Shown one piece after another: positions 6,498 through 15,738 of a stretch of DNA of 36,540 bases (position 1 is its first letter; each line of letters opens with the position of its first letter). The notes below the pieces were generated by a model that had not been told where the DNA came from, searched no databases, and worked only from the letters and a program-made list of their open reading frames with translations. The DNA comes from Acidiferrobacterales bacterium (lineage in GTDB: Bacteria > Pseudomonadota > Gammaproteobacteria > Acidiferrobacterales > Sulfurifustaceae): positions 1 through 36,540 of the forward strand of contig CAKKRZ010000184.1 of assembly GCA_919902925.1 (NCBI GenBank), given 5' to 3'. The position numbers and the translations under genes were made by a program.

Positions 6498-9386
6498 TTA
6501 TTCCGCAGCTCGGCGTGACGGCCTGGGTTTGGCCGGCGAACGGGCGGGCCGGGCGGGACCCGGTACGAATCCCTTCTGCTTCATAAACCATTCCACGGCG
6601 GCGGACGAGGACGACACCTTGGCCGACGGAAAGACCGTCATGGCGATGTGCTCGCCCAGGGCGCGATAAGCCTCGAATTGTTTTTCGCTGAACCACTGGT
6701 CGATAGTGGTCTCGTGCGGAAAGGCCGGTTGCTTTTCACGGTAGGCGCGCACGTCCAGCGGTTCGCGCCCGGAATCCCCGGCTGGTGAATCGGACAGCAG
6801 CGAAGCCTTGAGGTAGATCAGAATTCCATCCCAGGCGCTGGCCGGGTCGCGCCGCCGGTAGTGAATGGTGCCGACGGCGGCATGGGCGTGTCCGGCCCGG
6901 ACCGGTTCAATATCGATACTGATGTCGATACCGAAATCGGTCCGGCATTTGTCGATGGCGTTGGCGAGATCGGCAAAGGTAAATTTGCCATCACCGGCCG
7001 CGTCGCTGGCGATGATAATCCGGCAACGCCGTCGGACCAGCTCGTAAACACCGAGGTTCTCGAAATGTCCGCCGTCGGACAGGTACACGTGTCGCTGATC
7101 GGCATTGGTCGTTCCCAGCAGTTCGCTGACCAGGCAACCGAGCCCAAATCTGGGATTGTCCGACCGCCATCCGCGCGCGTGGCAGGGATTGCCCAGCCAC
7201 CAGCCGAGACGGATGTTGAATACCGTCATGAGAAAGGCCAGCGCCTTGCTCGTGTAGTAACCCATGTTGGGGCTGGCCGCCGCGCCCGAGATGGTCATGG
7301 CCTTGGCCAGGGTCGGGGCGCGTGCGTAATGCTCGCTCCGGCGATAACAGCCTTGTTCATCGGTCGCGTGCACGCCGTGAATCACCGTGCCGTCACAGCC
7401 GCTATAGGCGGGCGAAAAGACAAACGACGCCGCCTTGCGTTCCTGCCAGGCCAACTCGCGCCCGCGGACCAGATTCAACGCCGTGTTCACCACCAGGTAG
7501 GGGCCCTCGTGTCCGCGGCTGGGGCGCAGTTCGTGCAGGCAGTAGCGTGAGTCGTTGGTGTCGAAACCGGTGAAAGGATGTGGATCGCGGCCGGCGTTGC
7601 TGGCCCCGAGGTAGGCGCGCACCAGGCGGTTGCCGTAACCGGCGTGCAGGGAAAAGTCGTTGACCCCGATGCGCATGGACAGCAGCAGCGCGAAAACCCC
7701 GGCCCCCAAGGCCAGACCCAGCAACGTGAAACCGCCGAGCTGGTTCAGGCGGTGCCAGTACGGGTCGGTCGGGATCAGCCGGGAGCCCGAATCGACAATG
7801 GCGCCCAACTGGCTGCCCACCAGCACATCCGACGCCTGAAACCATGTGAGCAACAACCAATCGATCGTGACCGCCAGCAACAACAACAGGCCGACCACAA
7901 AAATGTACGGCGTGATCTTCACCAGTGGTGGAATCAATCGTTTGGCCCATCGCCCGGCGTTGGACAGGTCGCGTTGCCCCGCCAGTACGCCGGTGAGACT
8001 GGCGACCAACCATCCACCGAGCAGACCGGACTGCAACCATTGGCGCGCTAACGGTTCGACCTTACTAATGACCCATGGCCCGTACACCGCGATACCGCAG
8101 ACCACCAGCCAGATCGATACCGTCATGATCGCCAACGCCCCCAATCGGCTCCACCATTCGCGCGCTTCTTCGTGAAATCCACGGCTGGCGAGACCGACGT
8201 GGAGCACGGCACACAGCGCAAACACCAGCAGCACCAGCGGCATCCCCAGAATGCCGGCGTGCCATAGCGCCCCGTCGTTTTGGCCGAGCCCATGTATCCA
8301 CCCGCCAATCATGCGCAACAGGGGGCCCACTATCGCGCCGGCCAGCAGTGCCGTGATGACCACCACCAGCCAGTCCACGGCCACCTGCCGTGCCCGCTGC
8401 CAGGAATGGATGGCCGGTCGCCCATCCTGGACATCTTTCCGTTCAGACCGCCAGCGCAGAAAAGAACGCAAGGCATGCGCCGGCAAGGCGGCCACCATCC
8501 AGATGCCACCATACAGAATGGCGGAGTGCGCGGCCCACGTGGCCATGCTGCCGGGAAGTTTTCCTTGTTGTTGCCAAAGCCAGGAAGTCAGCACCCAGGC
8601 CGCAAACAGTACTGGCAACATCACCAACAGCATCACGTGCATCACCTTCGCCCGACCACCCACTGGACGCGCGACGCTGGAATGTTCGCCCCTGTCCCGC
8701 TGGCGGCTGTCGCGCACGAGATTTGAGAGGTTCCAGGCCACGACCGACACGGCAAAAATCAGGGGAAGCATGGCGAGATAAAAAAGCTGTTTATCGGATA
8801 GCGTCGCGGTCCAGCTCAGTGCCGGTCCGGTCAGGCGCGGCAACAACATGAATGTCAGGAACAAGGCCACCAGCACCGTCAGGTTCAACAACAGATTGCG
8901 CACGTAGGTCGCCACCAGCGTGACCGAATCCACCGTGAAGGCGCCGCGCTGCGGTGCCAGGTAACTGCTGTAGCGACGCAGATTCCGGATCGGTGGAGGT
9001 TCCGGCGGCTGACGACGGTCCTGGGCCTCGCGGTGTTCGGTGCGCAGGGATTTTTCGACCTCGCCGATTGATGTCGAACGGATCCAGGCGCTCAGCCAGC
9101 TACCGATATAGCCGCCGCCCGAAACCGTCGAGAGATAATCAATGGCCCGCAACAGACCGCGGTTAGCGAGCCCCTGCAAAAGCCCAAGGTTGAAGGTGGC
9201 ACTGCGGATACCGCCGCCCGACAGCGCCAGGCCGATAAAACCGTCGTTGTCGCGATCGTCCCCGGCCTTCCGGCCCCAGCGCCGCTGGCGTGAAGCGGAA
9301 ATTTCCCGGCATTCCTCGTCAAGGACGTCCCGGACTGAAAAGGTGGATGGGTTAATCGAATCCTTGCGATCGGACGGCGCGGCCAT
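6498..9386 (-). CDS. Large membrane-embedded patatin-like phospholipase
   Basis: The 962-residue protein begins with a patatin core: the oxyanion-hole motif SGGGIR near residues 56-61 and the nucleophile Ser near residue 89 in STVSGGG, with the matching Asp in L-S-D-G-G-H-F-E-N-L-G near residues 770-780. The two halves of the catalytic domain are separated by about 450 residues with roughly ten hydrophobic helices (approximately residues 160-600), so the lipase site is attached to a big membrane module. Patatins hydrolyse acyl esters of membrane lipids through a Ser-Asp dyad. The start at 9386 is chosen for the GGGAG site 7-8 bp upstream. The last 20 or so residues are Pro/Arg/Ala-rich. It stands between the paralogous membrane proteins and a divergent GGDEF gene, and its biological target is unknown. 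Confidence 0.82.
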   Translation of the reverse strand: MAAPSDRKDSINPSTFSVRDVLDEECREISASRQRRWGRKAGDDRDNDGFIGLALSGGGIRSATFNLGLLQGLANRGLLRAIDYLSTVSGGGYIGSWLSAWIRSTSIGEVEKSLRTEHREAQDRRQPPEPPPIRNLRRYSSYLAPQRGAFTVDSVTLVATYVRNLLLNLTVLVALFLTFMLLPRLTGPALSWTATLSDKQLFYLAMLPLIFAVSVVAWNLSNLVRDSRQRDRGEHSSVARPVGGRAKVMHVMLLVMLPVLFAAWVLTSWLWQQQGKLPGSMATWAAHSAILYGGIWMVAALPAHALRSFLRWRSERKDVQDGRPAIHSWQRARQVAVDWLVVVITALLAGAIVGPLLRMIGGWIHGLGQNDGALWHAGILGMPLVLLVFALCAVLHVGLASRGFHEEAREWWSRLGALAIMTVSIWLVVCGIAVYGPWVISKVEPLARQWLQSGLLGGWLVASLTGVLAGQRDLSNAGRWAKRLIPPLVKITPYIFVVGLLLLLAVTIDWLLLTWFQASDVLVGSQLGAIVDSGSRLIPTDPYWHRLNQLGGFTLLGLALGAGVFALLLSMRIGVNDFSLHAGYGNRLVRAYLGASNAGRDPHPFTGFDTNDSRYCLHELRPSRGHEGPYLVVNTALNLVRGRELAWQERKAASFVFSPAYSGCDGTVIHGVHATDEQGCYRRSEHYARAPTLAKAMTISGAAASPNMGYYTSKALAFLMTVFNIRLGWWLGNPCHARGWRSDNPRFGLGCLVSELLGTTNADQRHVYLSDGGHFENLGVYELVRRRCRIIIASDAAGDGKFTFADLANAIDKCRTDFGIDISIDIEPVRAGHAHAAVGTIHYRRRDPASAWDGILIYLKASLLSDSPAGDSGREPLDVRAYREKQPAFPHETTIDQWFSEKQFEAYRALGEHIAMTVFPSAKVSSSSAAVEWFMKQKGFVPGPARPARSPAKPRPSRRAAE

Positions 9387-9580
9387 GCGCTTCTCCCTGT
9401 AGTTCATGCTCGGGTGGCGAAGACTATACCGCAGCCACGCCACCACCGGAATCCACTCGCTTTCCATGCGAATTTTGCCTGGCCGGGCTTGGTCGCGGGC
9501 CGTGGTCTATAGTTAGGTATCGAGATAACGGAATATCGTCCACGACAGCGAGTCATGACCCACATCTCACTCTCACAGCG

Positions 9581-10486
9581 TTGACCCCCACCCGCCGGTT
9601 CCGTCTGGGCCTGCTGCTGAGCGTTGCGCTCGCCGCCGGGATATTTATTTTCGATCTGGTCACGCCCCGCGGAGTGAATGGGGATCTGTTATTCGTGGGC
9701 CTGGTCTTGATCGCCCTGTTCATGCGCCAGCCCGCCGCGGCGTTCGTGCTGGCCGGGGTAGGGACGGCGTTGACGCTCGCCGGATCCCTGCTGGCGGGCG
9801 ACTCAGCACTCCCCAAGCCGGTGCTGATGTTCAACGATGCGCTCACCATTACCGCCATCTGGGCGACGGCCATCGTCACCTACCTGCATCTGTATTCCAT
9901 CGCCGCACTGCAGCCGCTGGCGGAGCAGGATGAGCTGACGGAACTCTACAACCGCCGTTTCTTCAATGCCGAGGCCCGTCGCCAGATCAGCGCCTGGCGC
10001 CGCTTTCGCCATCCGCTGTCGCTGGTCATGCTCGACATCGATCACTTCAAGGAGATCAACGACCAGCACGGTCACGTCGCCGGCGACCAGGTATTGATAC
10101 GCCTGGCCGAGGTGCTGCGCCAGCAGACACGCGACATCGACACCATCTGCCGTTACGGCGGCGAGGAGTTCGTGATCCTGCTGCCGTTCACGGACCTGCG
10201 TGGCGCGCTCGCCAAGTCCGAGCAGATTCGCCGTGCCATCGCCGTCCAGCAGGTGCGCTGGGCGGGAAAAACGCTGCGTTTCCGGGTGAGTTTGGGAGTG
10301 GCCGAACTGGCGAACTCCGCCTGGGACATCGAGGCGCTGGTGACCGCGGCCGATCAGGCCCTGTACCAGGCCAAGCATGAAGGGCGCAACCGGACGGTGG
10401 CGGCACCCCTGCACCGCCCGATGACGCGCCGGCCGGCGGTTATATCGTCCTCACGGCGTAAACCAGCTGTCATGAAACGCCGGTAA
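9581..10486 (+). CDS. Membrane-anchored diguanylate cyclase (GGDEF)
   Basis: The 301-residue protein has an N-terminal region with about three to four transmembrane segments (residues 8-110) and a C-terminal GGDEF domain. The active-site loop is GGEEF at residues 193-197, and an inhibitory I-site R-D-I-D lies at 184-187, the expected five residues upstream. It should make cyclic di-GMP from two GTP and be product-inhibited. L-D-I-D-H-F-K-E-I-N-D-Q-H-G-H is the canonical metal- and substrate-binding segment. There is no ATG in frame, so a TTG at 9581 is taken as the start; an overlapping nine-codon frame begins at the ATG at 9555 and ends in TGA across this TTG, which may couple translation. 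Together with the HD-GYP and PilZ genes it makes a local set of c-di-GMP genes. Confidence 0.88.
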   Translation: MTPTRRFRLGLLLSVALAAGIFIFDLVTPRGVNGDLLFVGLVLIALFMRQPAAAFVLAGVGTALTLAGSLLAGDSALPKPVLMFNDALTITAIWATAIVTYLHLYSIAALQPLAEQDELTELYNRRFFNAEARRQISAWRRFRHPLSLVMLDIDHFKEINDQHGHVAGDQVLIRLAEVLRQQTRDIDTICRYGGEEFVILLPFTDLRGALAKSEQIRRAIAVQQVRWAGKTLRFRVSLGVAELANSAWDIEALVTAADQALYQAKHEGRNRTVAAPLHRPMTRRPAVISSSRRKPAVMKRR

Positions 10487-10589
10487 TTCCCGCTACCAAC
10501 GGGCGACGGGATACTGGCAGCCAGCGTCCGTCGGCTTGGGCGGAAACGAAGTGGTATTTCCGGAAATCGCGGCTACGCTTTCAGGTCTC

Positions 10590-10817
10590 ATGCATAAAAA
10601 CAAATTCGGGATTCTGGCGCTGCTGACCACGTTCGCCATGCTCGCCAGCGGGTGCAGCAGCATGCGTAACGTCTATGCCGGCGTCTATGATGTTTTTCGT
10701 TTTCGCCAGCAGCAGGAGACGCTGCCGGGCGAGCGCTCCACCCTGCAGGCGCCGATGACCTACTCGCAATACGAGGCGGAGCGCGAGCGTCTGCTCGGGC
10801 GGGAGAAAAACCCCTAA
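10590..10817 (+). CDS. Small lipoprotein
   Basis: The 75-residue product starts with a short signal peptide ending in the lipobox A-S-G-C (Cys22). The mature part is small and charged, with V-Y-D-V-F-R-F-R-Q-Q-Q-E and Y-S-Q-Y-E-A-E-R-E-R-L-L, probably helical. The ATG at 10590 is preferred to an upstream in-frame ATG at 10536, which would add non-signal residues. No family is recognised with certainty. The dyad repeat element follows within 13 bp of its stop codon and may also end its transcript. Confidence 0.68.
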   Translation: MHKNKFGILALLTTFAMLASGCSSMRNVYAGVYDVFRFRQQQETLPGERSTLQAPMTYSQYEAERERLLGREKNP

Positions 10818-10829
10818 CCGCGGTGACTC

Positions 10830-10972
10830 GAAGCGATCTCAAAAACGTCGCGAGCGGGCGTCAGCCGGGGAAGGCCGGAGCGCAGGAACCGGAGTTTACA
10901 TAGAAGTAAATGAGGATTCCGAGCACCGCCCGACCTCGGATCACGCCCACGCAGCAGTTTTTGAGACGCTTC
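10830..10972. repeat. 143-bp dyad-symmetric intergenic repeat element
   Basis: The outer arms GAAGCG-(A)-TCTCAAAAAC at 10830-10846 and GTTTTTGAGACGCTTC at 10957-10972 are inverted copies, and the pairing continues inward through GAGCGGGCGT and ACGCCCACGC. A second nested inverted repeat lies in the middle (GGAACCGGAGTTTAC near 10889-10903 against GTAAATGAGGATTCC near 10908-10922). The element ends one base before the dcd stop codon. Such nested palindromes are typical of non-coding mobile intergenic repeats (MITE- or REP-like) and could act as a bidirectional terminator or mRNA stabiliser. It holds no ORF worth calling. Confidence 0.75.
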
Positions 10973-11539
10973 TCAGGTTTTGGGTAGGGTAACGCCTGTT
11001 TGTCCCTGGTATTTGCCACCGCGGTCTTTGTACGAGGTCTCGCAGACTTCGTCGCTTTCGAAGAACAGCATCTGCGCGATGCCCTCGTTGGCGTAGATGC
11101 GCGCCGGCAGCGGCGTGGTGTTGGAAAATTCCAGCGTCACATGCCCTTCCCACTCCGGTTCCAGCGGCGTGACATTGACGATGATGCCGCAGCGCGCATA
11201 GGTGCTTTTGCCGAGGCACACCACCAGCGTGTTCCGCGGGATGCGGAAGAATTCGACCGTGCGCGCCAGCGCAAAGGAATTGGGCGGGATGATGCAGACA
11301 TCGCCCTTGAAATCGACAAACGAGCGCTCATCGAAGTTCTTGGGATCGACAATCGTCGAGTTGATATTGGTGAATATCTTGAATTCGCTTGAGCAGCGCA
11401 CGTCGTATCCGTAGCTCGACGTGCCATACGAAACGATCGCCCCACCGCCGTTCTTCTTCACCTGACCCGGCTCGAACGGCTCGATCATGCGCTGTTCCTG
11501 CGCCATGCGCCGGATCCACTTGTCGGATTTAATGCTCAT
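10973..11539 (-). CDS. dcd: dCTP deaminase
   Basis: The 188-residue enzyme converts dCTP to dUTP for thymidylate synthesis. It carries the family's beta-barrel motifs: [11 protein letters not shown] near residue 40, the catalytic/nucleotide block [22 protein letters not shown] near residues 107-130, the general-base Glu in V-T-L-E-F-S-N, and the C-terminal G-K-Y-Q-G-Q-x-G-V. The start at 11539 (M-S-I-K-S-D-K-W-I) is the conserved N terminus of this subfamily, so five in-frame upstream residues are omitted. It lies 34 bp downstream of mrp on the same strand and is probably cotranscribed. Its stop codon directly abuts the dyad repeat element. Confidence 0.95.
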   Translation of the reverse strand: MSIKSDKWIRRMAQEQRMIEPFEPGQVKKNGGGAIVSYGTSSYGYDVRCSSEFKIFTNINSTIVDPKNFDERSFVDFKGDVCIIPPNSFALARTVEFFRIPRNTLVVCLGKSTYARCGIIVNVTPLEPEWEGHVTLEFSNTTPLPARIYANEGIAQMLFFESDEVCETSYKDRGGKYQGQTGVTLPKT

Positions 11540-11548
11540 AATCCTGGA

Positions 11549-11562
11549 CTTCAAGCTTGAAG
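11549..11562. repeat. Perfect 14-bp palindrome between dcd and mrp
   Basis: CTTCAAGCTTGAAG is a perfect inverted repeat centred on AAGCTT, followed by a partial repeat CTGCAAGCT. It fills most of the 33-bp gap between mrp and dcd. It could be a small hairpin, or part of a short intergenic repeat family; no regulator is inferred. Confidence 0.4.
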
Positions 11563-11572
11563 CTGCAAGCTC

Positions 11573-12658
11573 CTATGTATTCTGAATGACGATGCTCGGG
11601 AACTTGCCGGCGAAATCTTTTTTCTTGAGCGACAACCGGGCCGCGATCCGGCGGGCGATGTCGCGGTAAATCTGGCTGATGCGGCACTCGGGATCGGCCG
11701 CCACCGTCGGCTTGCCGGCGTCGGTATCCTCGCGGATGCGGATGTCGAGCGGCAAGGAACCCAGGAAATCGACGTCGTAGTCGTCCGCCATCTTCTGGCC
11801 ACCGCCGCTGCCGAAGATATATTCCTCGTGCCCGCATTTAGAGCAGATGTGGATGCTCATGTTCTCGATCACGCCCAGCACCGGGATCTCGACCTTCTCG
11901 AACATCTTGAGCCCCTTGCGCGCGTCCAGCAGCGCGATGTCCTGCGGGGTGGTGACGATCGCGGCGCCCGTGACCGGCACCTTCTGCGCCAGCGTCAGCT
12001 GGATGTCGCCGGTACCCGGCGGCAGATCGATGATCAAATAGTCGACGTCCTTCCAGTTGGTGTCGCGCAGCAATTGCTCCAGCGCCTGAGTCACCATCGG
12101 ACCACGCCAGATCATCGGCGTCTCTTCGTCGATCAGGAAACCGATCGACATGGCCTGCAAATGGTAACTGGTGATCGGTTCCAGGGTTTTGCCGTCCTTG
12201 GATTCAGGCTTCATCTTCACGCCCAGCATGCTGGGCTGGCTGGGGCCATAGATGTCAGCGTCGAGGATACCGACGGTGGCACCCTCGGCCGACAGCGCCA
12301 GCGCCAGGTTCACCGCCACCGTGGACTTGCCGACGCCGCCCTTGCCGGAGGCAATAGCGATGATGTTCTTGACGTTCGGGATCGGCTTGACGCCCTTCTG
12401 CACGGAATACGAATCGATTTTGGTCTCGATGCGGACCGTCACGTTCTTGGCACCGGCGGCCGTGATCTTTTCTTTCAGCAGCTCGGCCAGCTTGCCCTGC
12501 CAGCCCTTGGCCGGATAACCGAGAAGCACGTCCACGGTCACCTGGTCGCCGTCGACGGCGATATTTTTGATTGCCTTGGCCGCGATCAGATCCTTCTCCA
12601 GATACGGATCGATGACCTGCTGGATAGCCGATTCCACCTGCGCCTGCGTGACCGCCAT
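11573..12658 (-). CDS. mrp: Mrp/ApbC iron-sulfur cluster carrier P-loop ATPase
   Basis: The 361-residue protein has an N-terminal MIP18/DUF59 domain (residues 1-90) and a C-terminal P-loop NTPase with the deviant Walker A G-K-G-G-V-G-K-S-T near residues 108-116 followed by D-A-D-I-Y-G-P-S. The C-x-x-C motif I-C-S-K-C-G, near residue 275, is the dimer-bridging Fe-S binding site of ApbC/Nbp35-type carriers. It is thought to deliver [4Fe-4S] clusters to apo-proteins. It is divergent from metG across a 134-bp gap, an arrangement shared with many Gammaproteobacteria. Its product would be relevant to the many Fe-S proteins here (RnfB-like, Nth, FNR-type). Confidence 0.95.
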   Translation of the reverse strand: MAVTQAQVESAIQQVIDPYLEKDLIAAKAIKNIAVDGDQVTVDVLLGYPAKGWQGKLAELLKEKITAAGAKNVTVRIETKIDSYSVQKGVKPIPNVKNIIAIASGKGGVGKSTVAVNLALALSAEGATVGILDADIYGPSQPSMLGVKMKPESKDGKTLEPITSYHLQAMSIGFLIDEETPMIWRGPMVTQALEQLLRDTNWKDVDYLIIDLPPGTGDIQLTLAQKVPVTGAAIVTTPQDIALLDARKGLKMFEKVEIPVLGVIENMSIHICSKCGHEEYIFGSGGGQKMADDYDVDFLGSLPLDIRIREDTDAGKPTVAADPECRISQIYRDIARRIAARLSLKKKDFAGKFPSIVIQNT

Positions 12659-12792
12659 TGCTAAACTCCGGATGTTCAGTACCTGAAGGGGGCGCCATGC
12701 TACACCGCACCTGCCGAAATGTCATGCCGTCGCTTCGCTAAGCCCGTGATATCCCTTACGAATCTGGGGTAAACTGCATCGCCCGGACCGCC

Positions 12793-14877
12793 ATGACCAT
12801 GCCCGCCGCGAAACGCCAGATACTGGTTACCAGCGCCCTGCCCTACGCCAACGGGTCGATTCATCTCGGACACCTGGTGGAATACATCCAGACCGACATC
12901 TGGGTGCGTTTCCAGAAACTGCGCGGCCATGAGTGCCATTACGTCTGCGCCGACGACACCCACGGCACACCGGTGATGCTGCGGGCGCAGCAGGAAGGCA
13001 TCACCCCCGAGCAGCTCATCGAGCGCATGCACACCGAACACGCGCGTGACTTCGCCGAGTTCGGCGTGGCCTTTGACAACTACTACACCACCCACTCGCC
13101 CGAGAACCGTGCGCTCGCCGATACCATATATACACGTCTGCGCGATGCCGGGCATATCGCCAGGCGCGTGATCCAGCAAGCGTACGATCCGGTCAAGCAG
13201 ATGTTCCTGCCCGACCGGTTCATCAAGGGCGAGTGCCCGAAGTGCGGGGCCAAGGACCAGTACGGCGACAGCTGTGAAGTGTGCGGCGCCACCTACTCGC
13301 CGACCGAACTGAAGAATGCCGTGTCGGCGCTGTCGGGCGTGCCGCCGGTCACCAAAGAATCCGAACATTACTTCTTCAAGCTCGGCGACTTCGAAGACCA
13401 GCTGCGCAGCTATCTGTTTCCGGACATCACCGATACCCGCCACGTACAGTCGGAAGTGGCGAACAAGCTCGACGAATGGTTCGCCGCCGGCCTCAAGGAC
13501 TGGGACATCTCGCGCGACGCTCCGTATTTCGGCTTCGAGATCCCGGATGCCCCGGGAAAGTATTTCTACGTGTGGCTGGATGCGCCGATCGGCTACATGG
13601 CAAGTTTCAAGAACCTGTGCACGAAGACCAAGCTCAAGTTTGACGATTTCTGGGGCAAGGGCAGCAAGGCCGAGCTGTATCACTTCATCGGCAAGGACAT
13701 TCTCTACTTCCACGCCCTCTTCTGGCCGGCGATGCTGAGCGGCGCCGGCTTCCGCCTGCCCACGGCCATCCACGCGCACGGCTTTCTGACCGTCAATGGC
13801 CAGAAGATGTCCAAGTCGCGCGGCACCTTTATTAATGCGCGTAGCTGGCTCAACCACCTGCCGGCCGAGTATTTGCGTTACTACTTCGCCGCCAAGCTGG
13901 GTCCCCGCCTGGAAGACATCGATCTCAACCTCGATGATTTTGCGGCGCGCATCAACTCCAACCTGGTCGGCAAATACGTCAACATCGCGGCCCGTAGTGC
14001 GACCTTCATCGAGAAGCAGTTCAGCGGAAAACTGGCCGCCACCTGCCACCGGCCGGAACTGGTGAAGACCTTGCAGTCAAAAGCGGAAATCATCGCCGGC
14101 CACTACGAGCAGCGCGAATTCGGTGAAGCGATGCGCGAGATCATGGCACTCGCCGACGAGGCCAATGCCTATGTTGACGAGATGAAACCGTGGGTACTGG
14201 CCAAGGATGCCAACCAGAAAGACCTGCTGCACCAGGTGTGCACCACCAACCTGAATCTGTTCCGGCTGCTCACCATCTATCTCAACCCGGTATTGCCCAC
14301 ACTCGCCGCCGAGGCCCAGAAGTTCCTGAACGTAGCTGCCTTCACCTGGGCCGATACCGGGACATTGCTGCTCGGTCACCCTATTAACAGTTATCAACAC
14401 CTCGCGGCACGCGTTGACCCGAAACAGGTCGCGGCGATGCTCGAGGAAACCCAAGAGAGTCTCAAGATGACATCCGACGCCACCACGCCGCCCTCACCCC
14501 CTACCCCTCTCCCGCAGGGAGAGGGGAGTAATGTCGAACCAACCAAGCCCGAAATCAGCATCGACGATTTTAGCAAGGTCGATCTGCGTATCGCCAAGAT
14601 CGTGAGCGCCTCGCTCGTCGAAGGCGCTGACAAGTTGTTGCAACTCACGGTCGATCTGGGCGAAGGCAAGACCCGCAATATCTTTGCCGGCATCCGCTCG
14701 GCTTACGACCCGAAAACGCTGGAAGGCCGACTGACCGTCGTGGTGGCCAACCTGGCCCCGCGCAAGATGAAGTTTGGTATCTCCGAGGGGATGGTCTTGG
14801 CTGCCGGTCCTGGTGGCAAGGACCTGTTCATCCTCTCGCCCGACAACGGCGCGCAGCCGGGCATGCGCGTGAAGTAA
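12793..14877 (+). CDS. metG: Methionyl-tRNA synthetase
   Basis: The 694-residue class I synthetase charges tRNA-Met. Motif HLGH (HIGH class) is at residues 24-27, a zinc-binding knuckle has Cys148, Cys151, Cys161 and Cys164, and K-M-S-K-S is at 338-342. An anticodon-binding helical domain follows (about 390-560). The C terminus (about 585-694) is an EMAP/Trbp111-like tRNA-binding domain starting [14 protein letters not shown]. Between the two lies a Pro-rich linker ([13 protein letters not shown]) encoded by a G+C-rich palindrome that recurs elsewhere in this window, so it looks like an in-frame repeat insertion. The start at 12793 or the next ATG (12799) are both possible. It is divergent from mrp. 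Confidence 0.97.
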   Translation: MTMPAAKRQILVTSALPYANGSIHLGHLVEYIQTDIWVRFQKLRGHECHYVCADDTHGTPVMLRAQQEGITPEQLIERMHTEHARDFAEFGVAFDNYYTTHSPENRALADTIYTRLRDAGHIARRVIQQAYDPVKQMFLPDRFIKGECPKCGAKDQYGDSCEVCGATYSPTELKNAVSALSGVPPVTKESEHYFFKLGDFEDQLRSYLFPDITDTRHVQSEVANKLDEWFAAGLKDWDISRDAPYFGFEIPDAPGKYFYVWLDAPIGYMASFKNLCTKTKLKFDDFWGKGSKAELYHFIGKDILYFHALFWPAMLSGAGFRLPTAIHAHGFLTVNGQKMSKSRGTFINARSWLNHLPAEYLRYYFAAKLGPRLEDIDLNLDDFAARINSNLVGKYVNIAARSATFIEKQFSGKLAATCHRPELVKTLQSKAEIIAGHYEQREFGEAMREIMALADEANAYVDEMKPWVLAKDANQKDLLHQVCTTNLNLFRLLTIYLNPVLPTLAAEAQKFLNVAAFTWADTGTLLLGHPINSYQHLAARVDPKQVAAMLEETQESLKMTSDATTPPSPPTPLPQGEGSNVEPTKPEISIDDFSKVDLRIAKIVSASLVEGADKLLQLTVDLGEGKTRNIFAGIRSAYDPKTLEGRLTVVVANLAPRKMKFGISEGMVLAAGPGGKDLFILSPDNGAQPGMRVK
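14504..14526. repeat. G+C-rich palindromic repeat inside metG
   Basis: CCCCTCTCCC (14504-14513), a GCA loop and GGGAGAGGGG (14517-14526) form a perfect 10-bp stem. It is one of four related copies in the window, the others being intergenic. Here it is translated in frame as P-L-P-Q-G-E-G within the linker between the anticodon-binding and EMAP domains, where an insertion is tolerated. Confidence 0.85.
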
Positions 14878-14899
14878 CTCCGCGCCCAACGGTGCAGAC

Positions 14900-15505
14900 A
14901 TGGCCGACACCACGATTGAATCGATCGATGCCTTGCTGCCCCAGACCCAGTGCACACGCTGCGGTTATCCGCGCTGTCGTGATTACGCCGAGGCCATCGC
15001 CCAAGGCAAAGCCGACATCAACCGCTGCCCACCCGGCGATGACACGACGATCCGGGCATTGAGTGAACTGCTCGGCCGTCCACCGGCCATTCTCGATCCC
15101 GATTGCGGCCCGCACGGTCCGCGACAACGAGCAGTCATCGATGAAGACACTTGCATCGGTTGCCGCAAGTGCATCGATGCCTGTCCGGTCGATGCCATCG
15201 TCGGCAGCCGCCAGTTCATGCACACGGTGATTGCCGCCGACTGCACCGGTTGCGAACTTTGCCTGCCACCCTGCCCGGTCGATTGCATCCGCTTGGTACC
15301 TCAACCGGTGGCTGGCAACCGCTGGCCCGAGTACCGTGAGGGCGAGGTCAGCCGCTGGCGCAACCTGACCGCTCAGCATTTCAACCGCCTCGCGCGCAAG
15401 CGCAAGAGAAGGACCTACCAACGCGGGAAATCGATATTTCCGGACCGGGAAACTATCCGGACGGATATTCAGGCTGCCATCGCCCGTCGCCGATCCCATC
15501 GTTGA
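14900..15505 (+). CDS. RnfB-like iron-sulfur ferredoxin protein, no membrane anchor
   Basis: The 201-residue protein matches the soluble part of RnfB/RsxB. It has an N-terminal 4Fe-4S domain (C-T-R-C-G-Y-P-x-C near residues 18-26 and a further Cys at N-R-C-P-P-G), then two ferredoxin-type clusters (C-I-G-C-R-K-C-I-D-A-C-P and C-T-G-C-E-L-C-L-P-P-C-P). RnfB normally starts with a membrane helix, which is absent here, so it is a shorter paralogue or variant that may pass electrons among soluble partners. The C terminus is basic (R-K-R-K-R-R-T-Y-Q-R). It starts 22 bp after metG and may be cotranscribed with it. The other Rnf subunits are not in the window. Confidence 0.85.
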   Translation: MADTTIESIDALLPQTQCTRCGYPRCRDYAEAIAQGKADINRCPPGDDTTIRALSELLGRPPAILDPDCGPHGPRQRAVIDEDTCIGCRKCIDACPVDAIVGSRQFMHTVIAADCTGCELCLPPCPVDCIRLVPQPVAGNRWPEYREGEVSRWRNLTAQHFNRLARKRKRRTYQRGKSIFPDRETIRTDIQAAIARRRSHR

Positions 15506-15738
15506 CCGCGCTGCGGCAATGTCCTGCATAAAGTGTTCAGCGAAACTTGCTGAATGTAGAGAGTAAAGCCATGATTTCCAACAAGGTCGCTTGATGGCGT
15601 TCAGACGCCCTGATCGCGTCTTTGAGTACGCCACCTACACAATTCTGTTACTCTAGAAACAGACATTTAGCAGTTGCAGGCAGGGACCGCCCAGTACCAG
15701 AAGTTCGTTTCTGGTCACCAGTATTCGGGGGACGTGCC

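Noticed and set aside
12700-14049. Minus-strand open frame opposite metG
   Set aside because: Antisense shadow; metG motifs are all intact on the plus strand.
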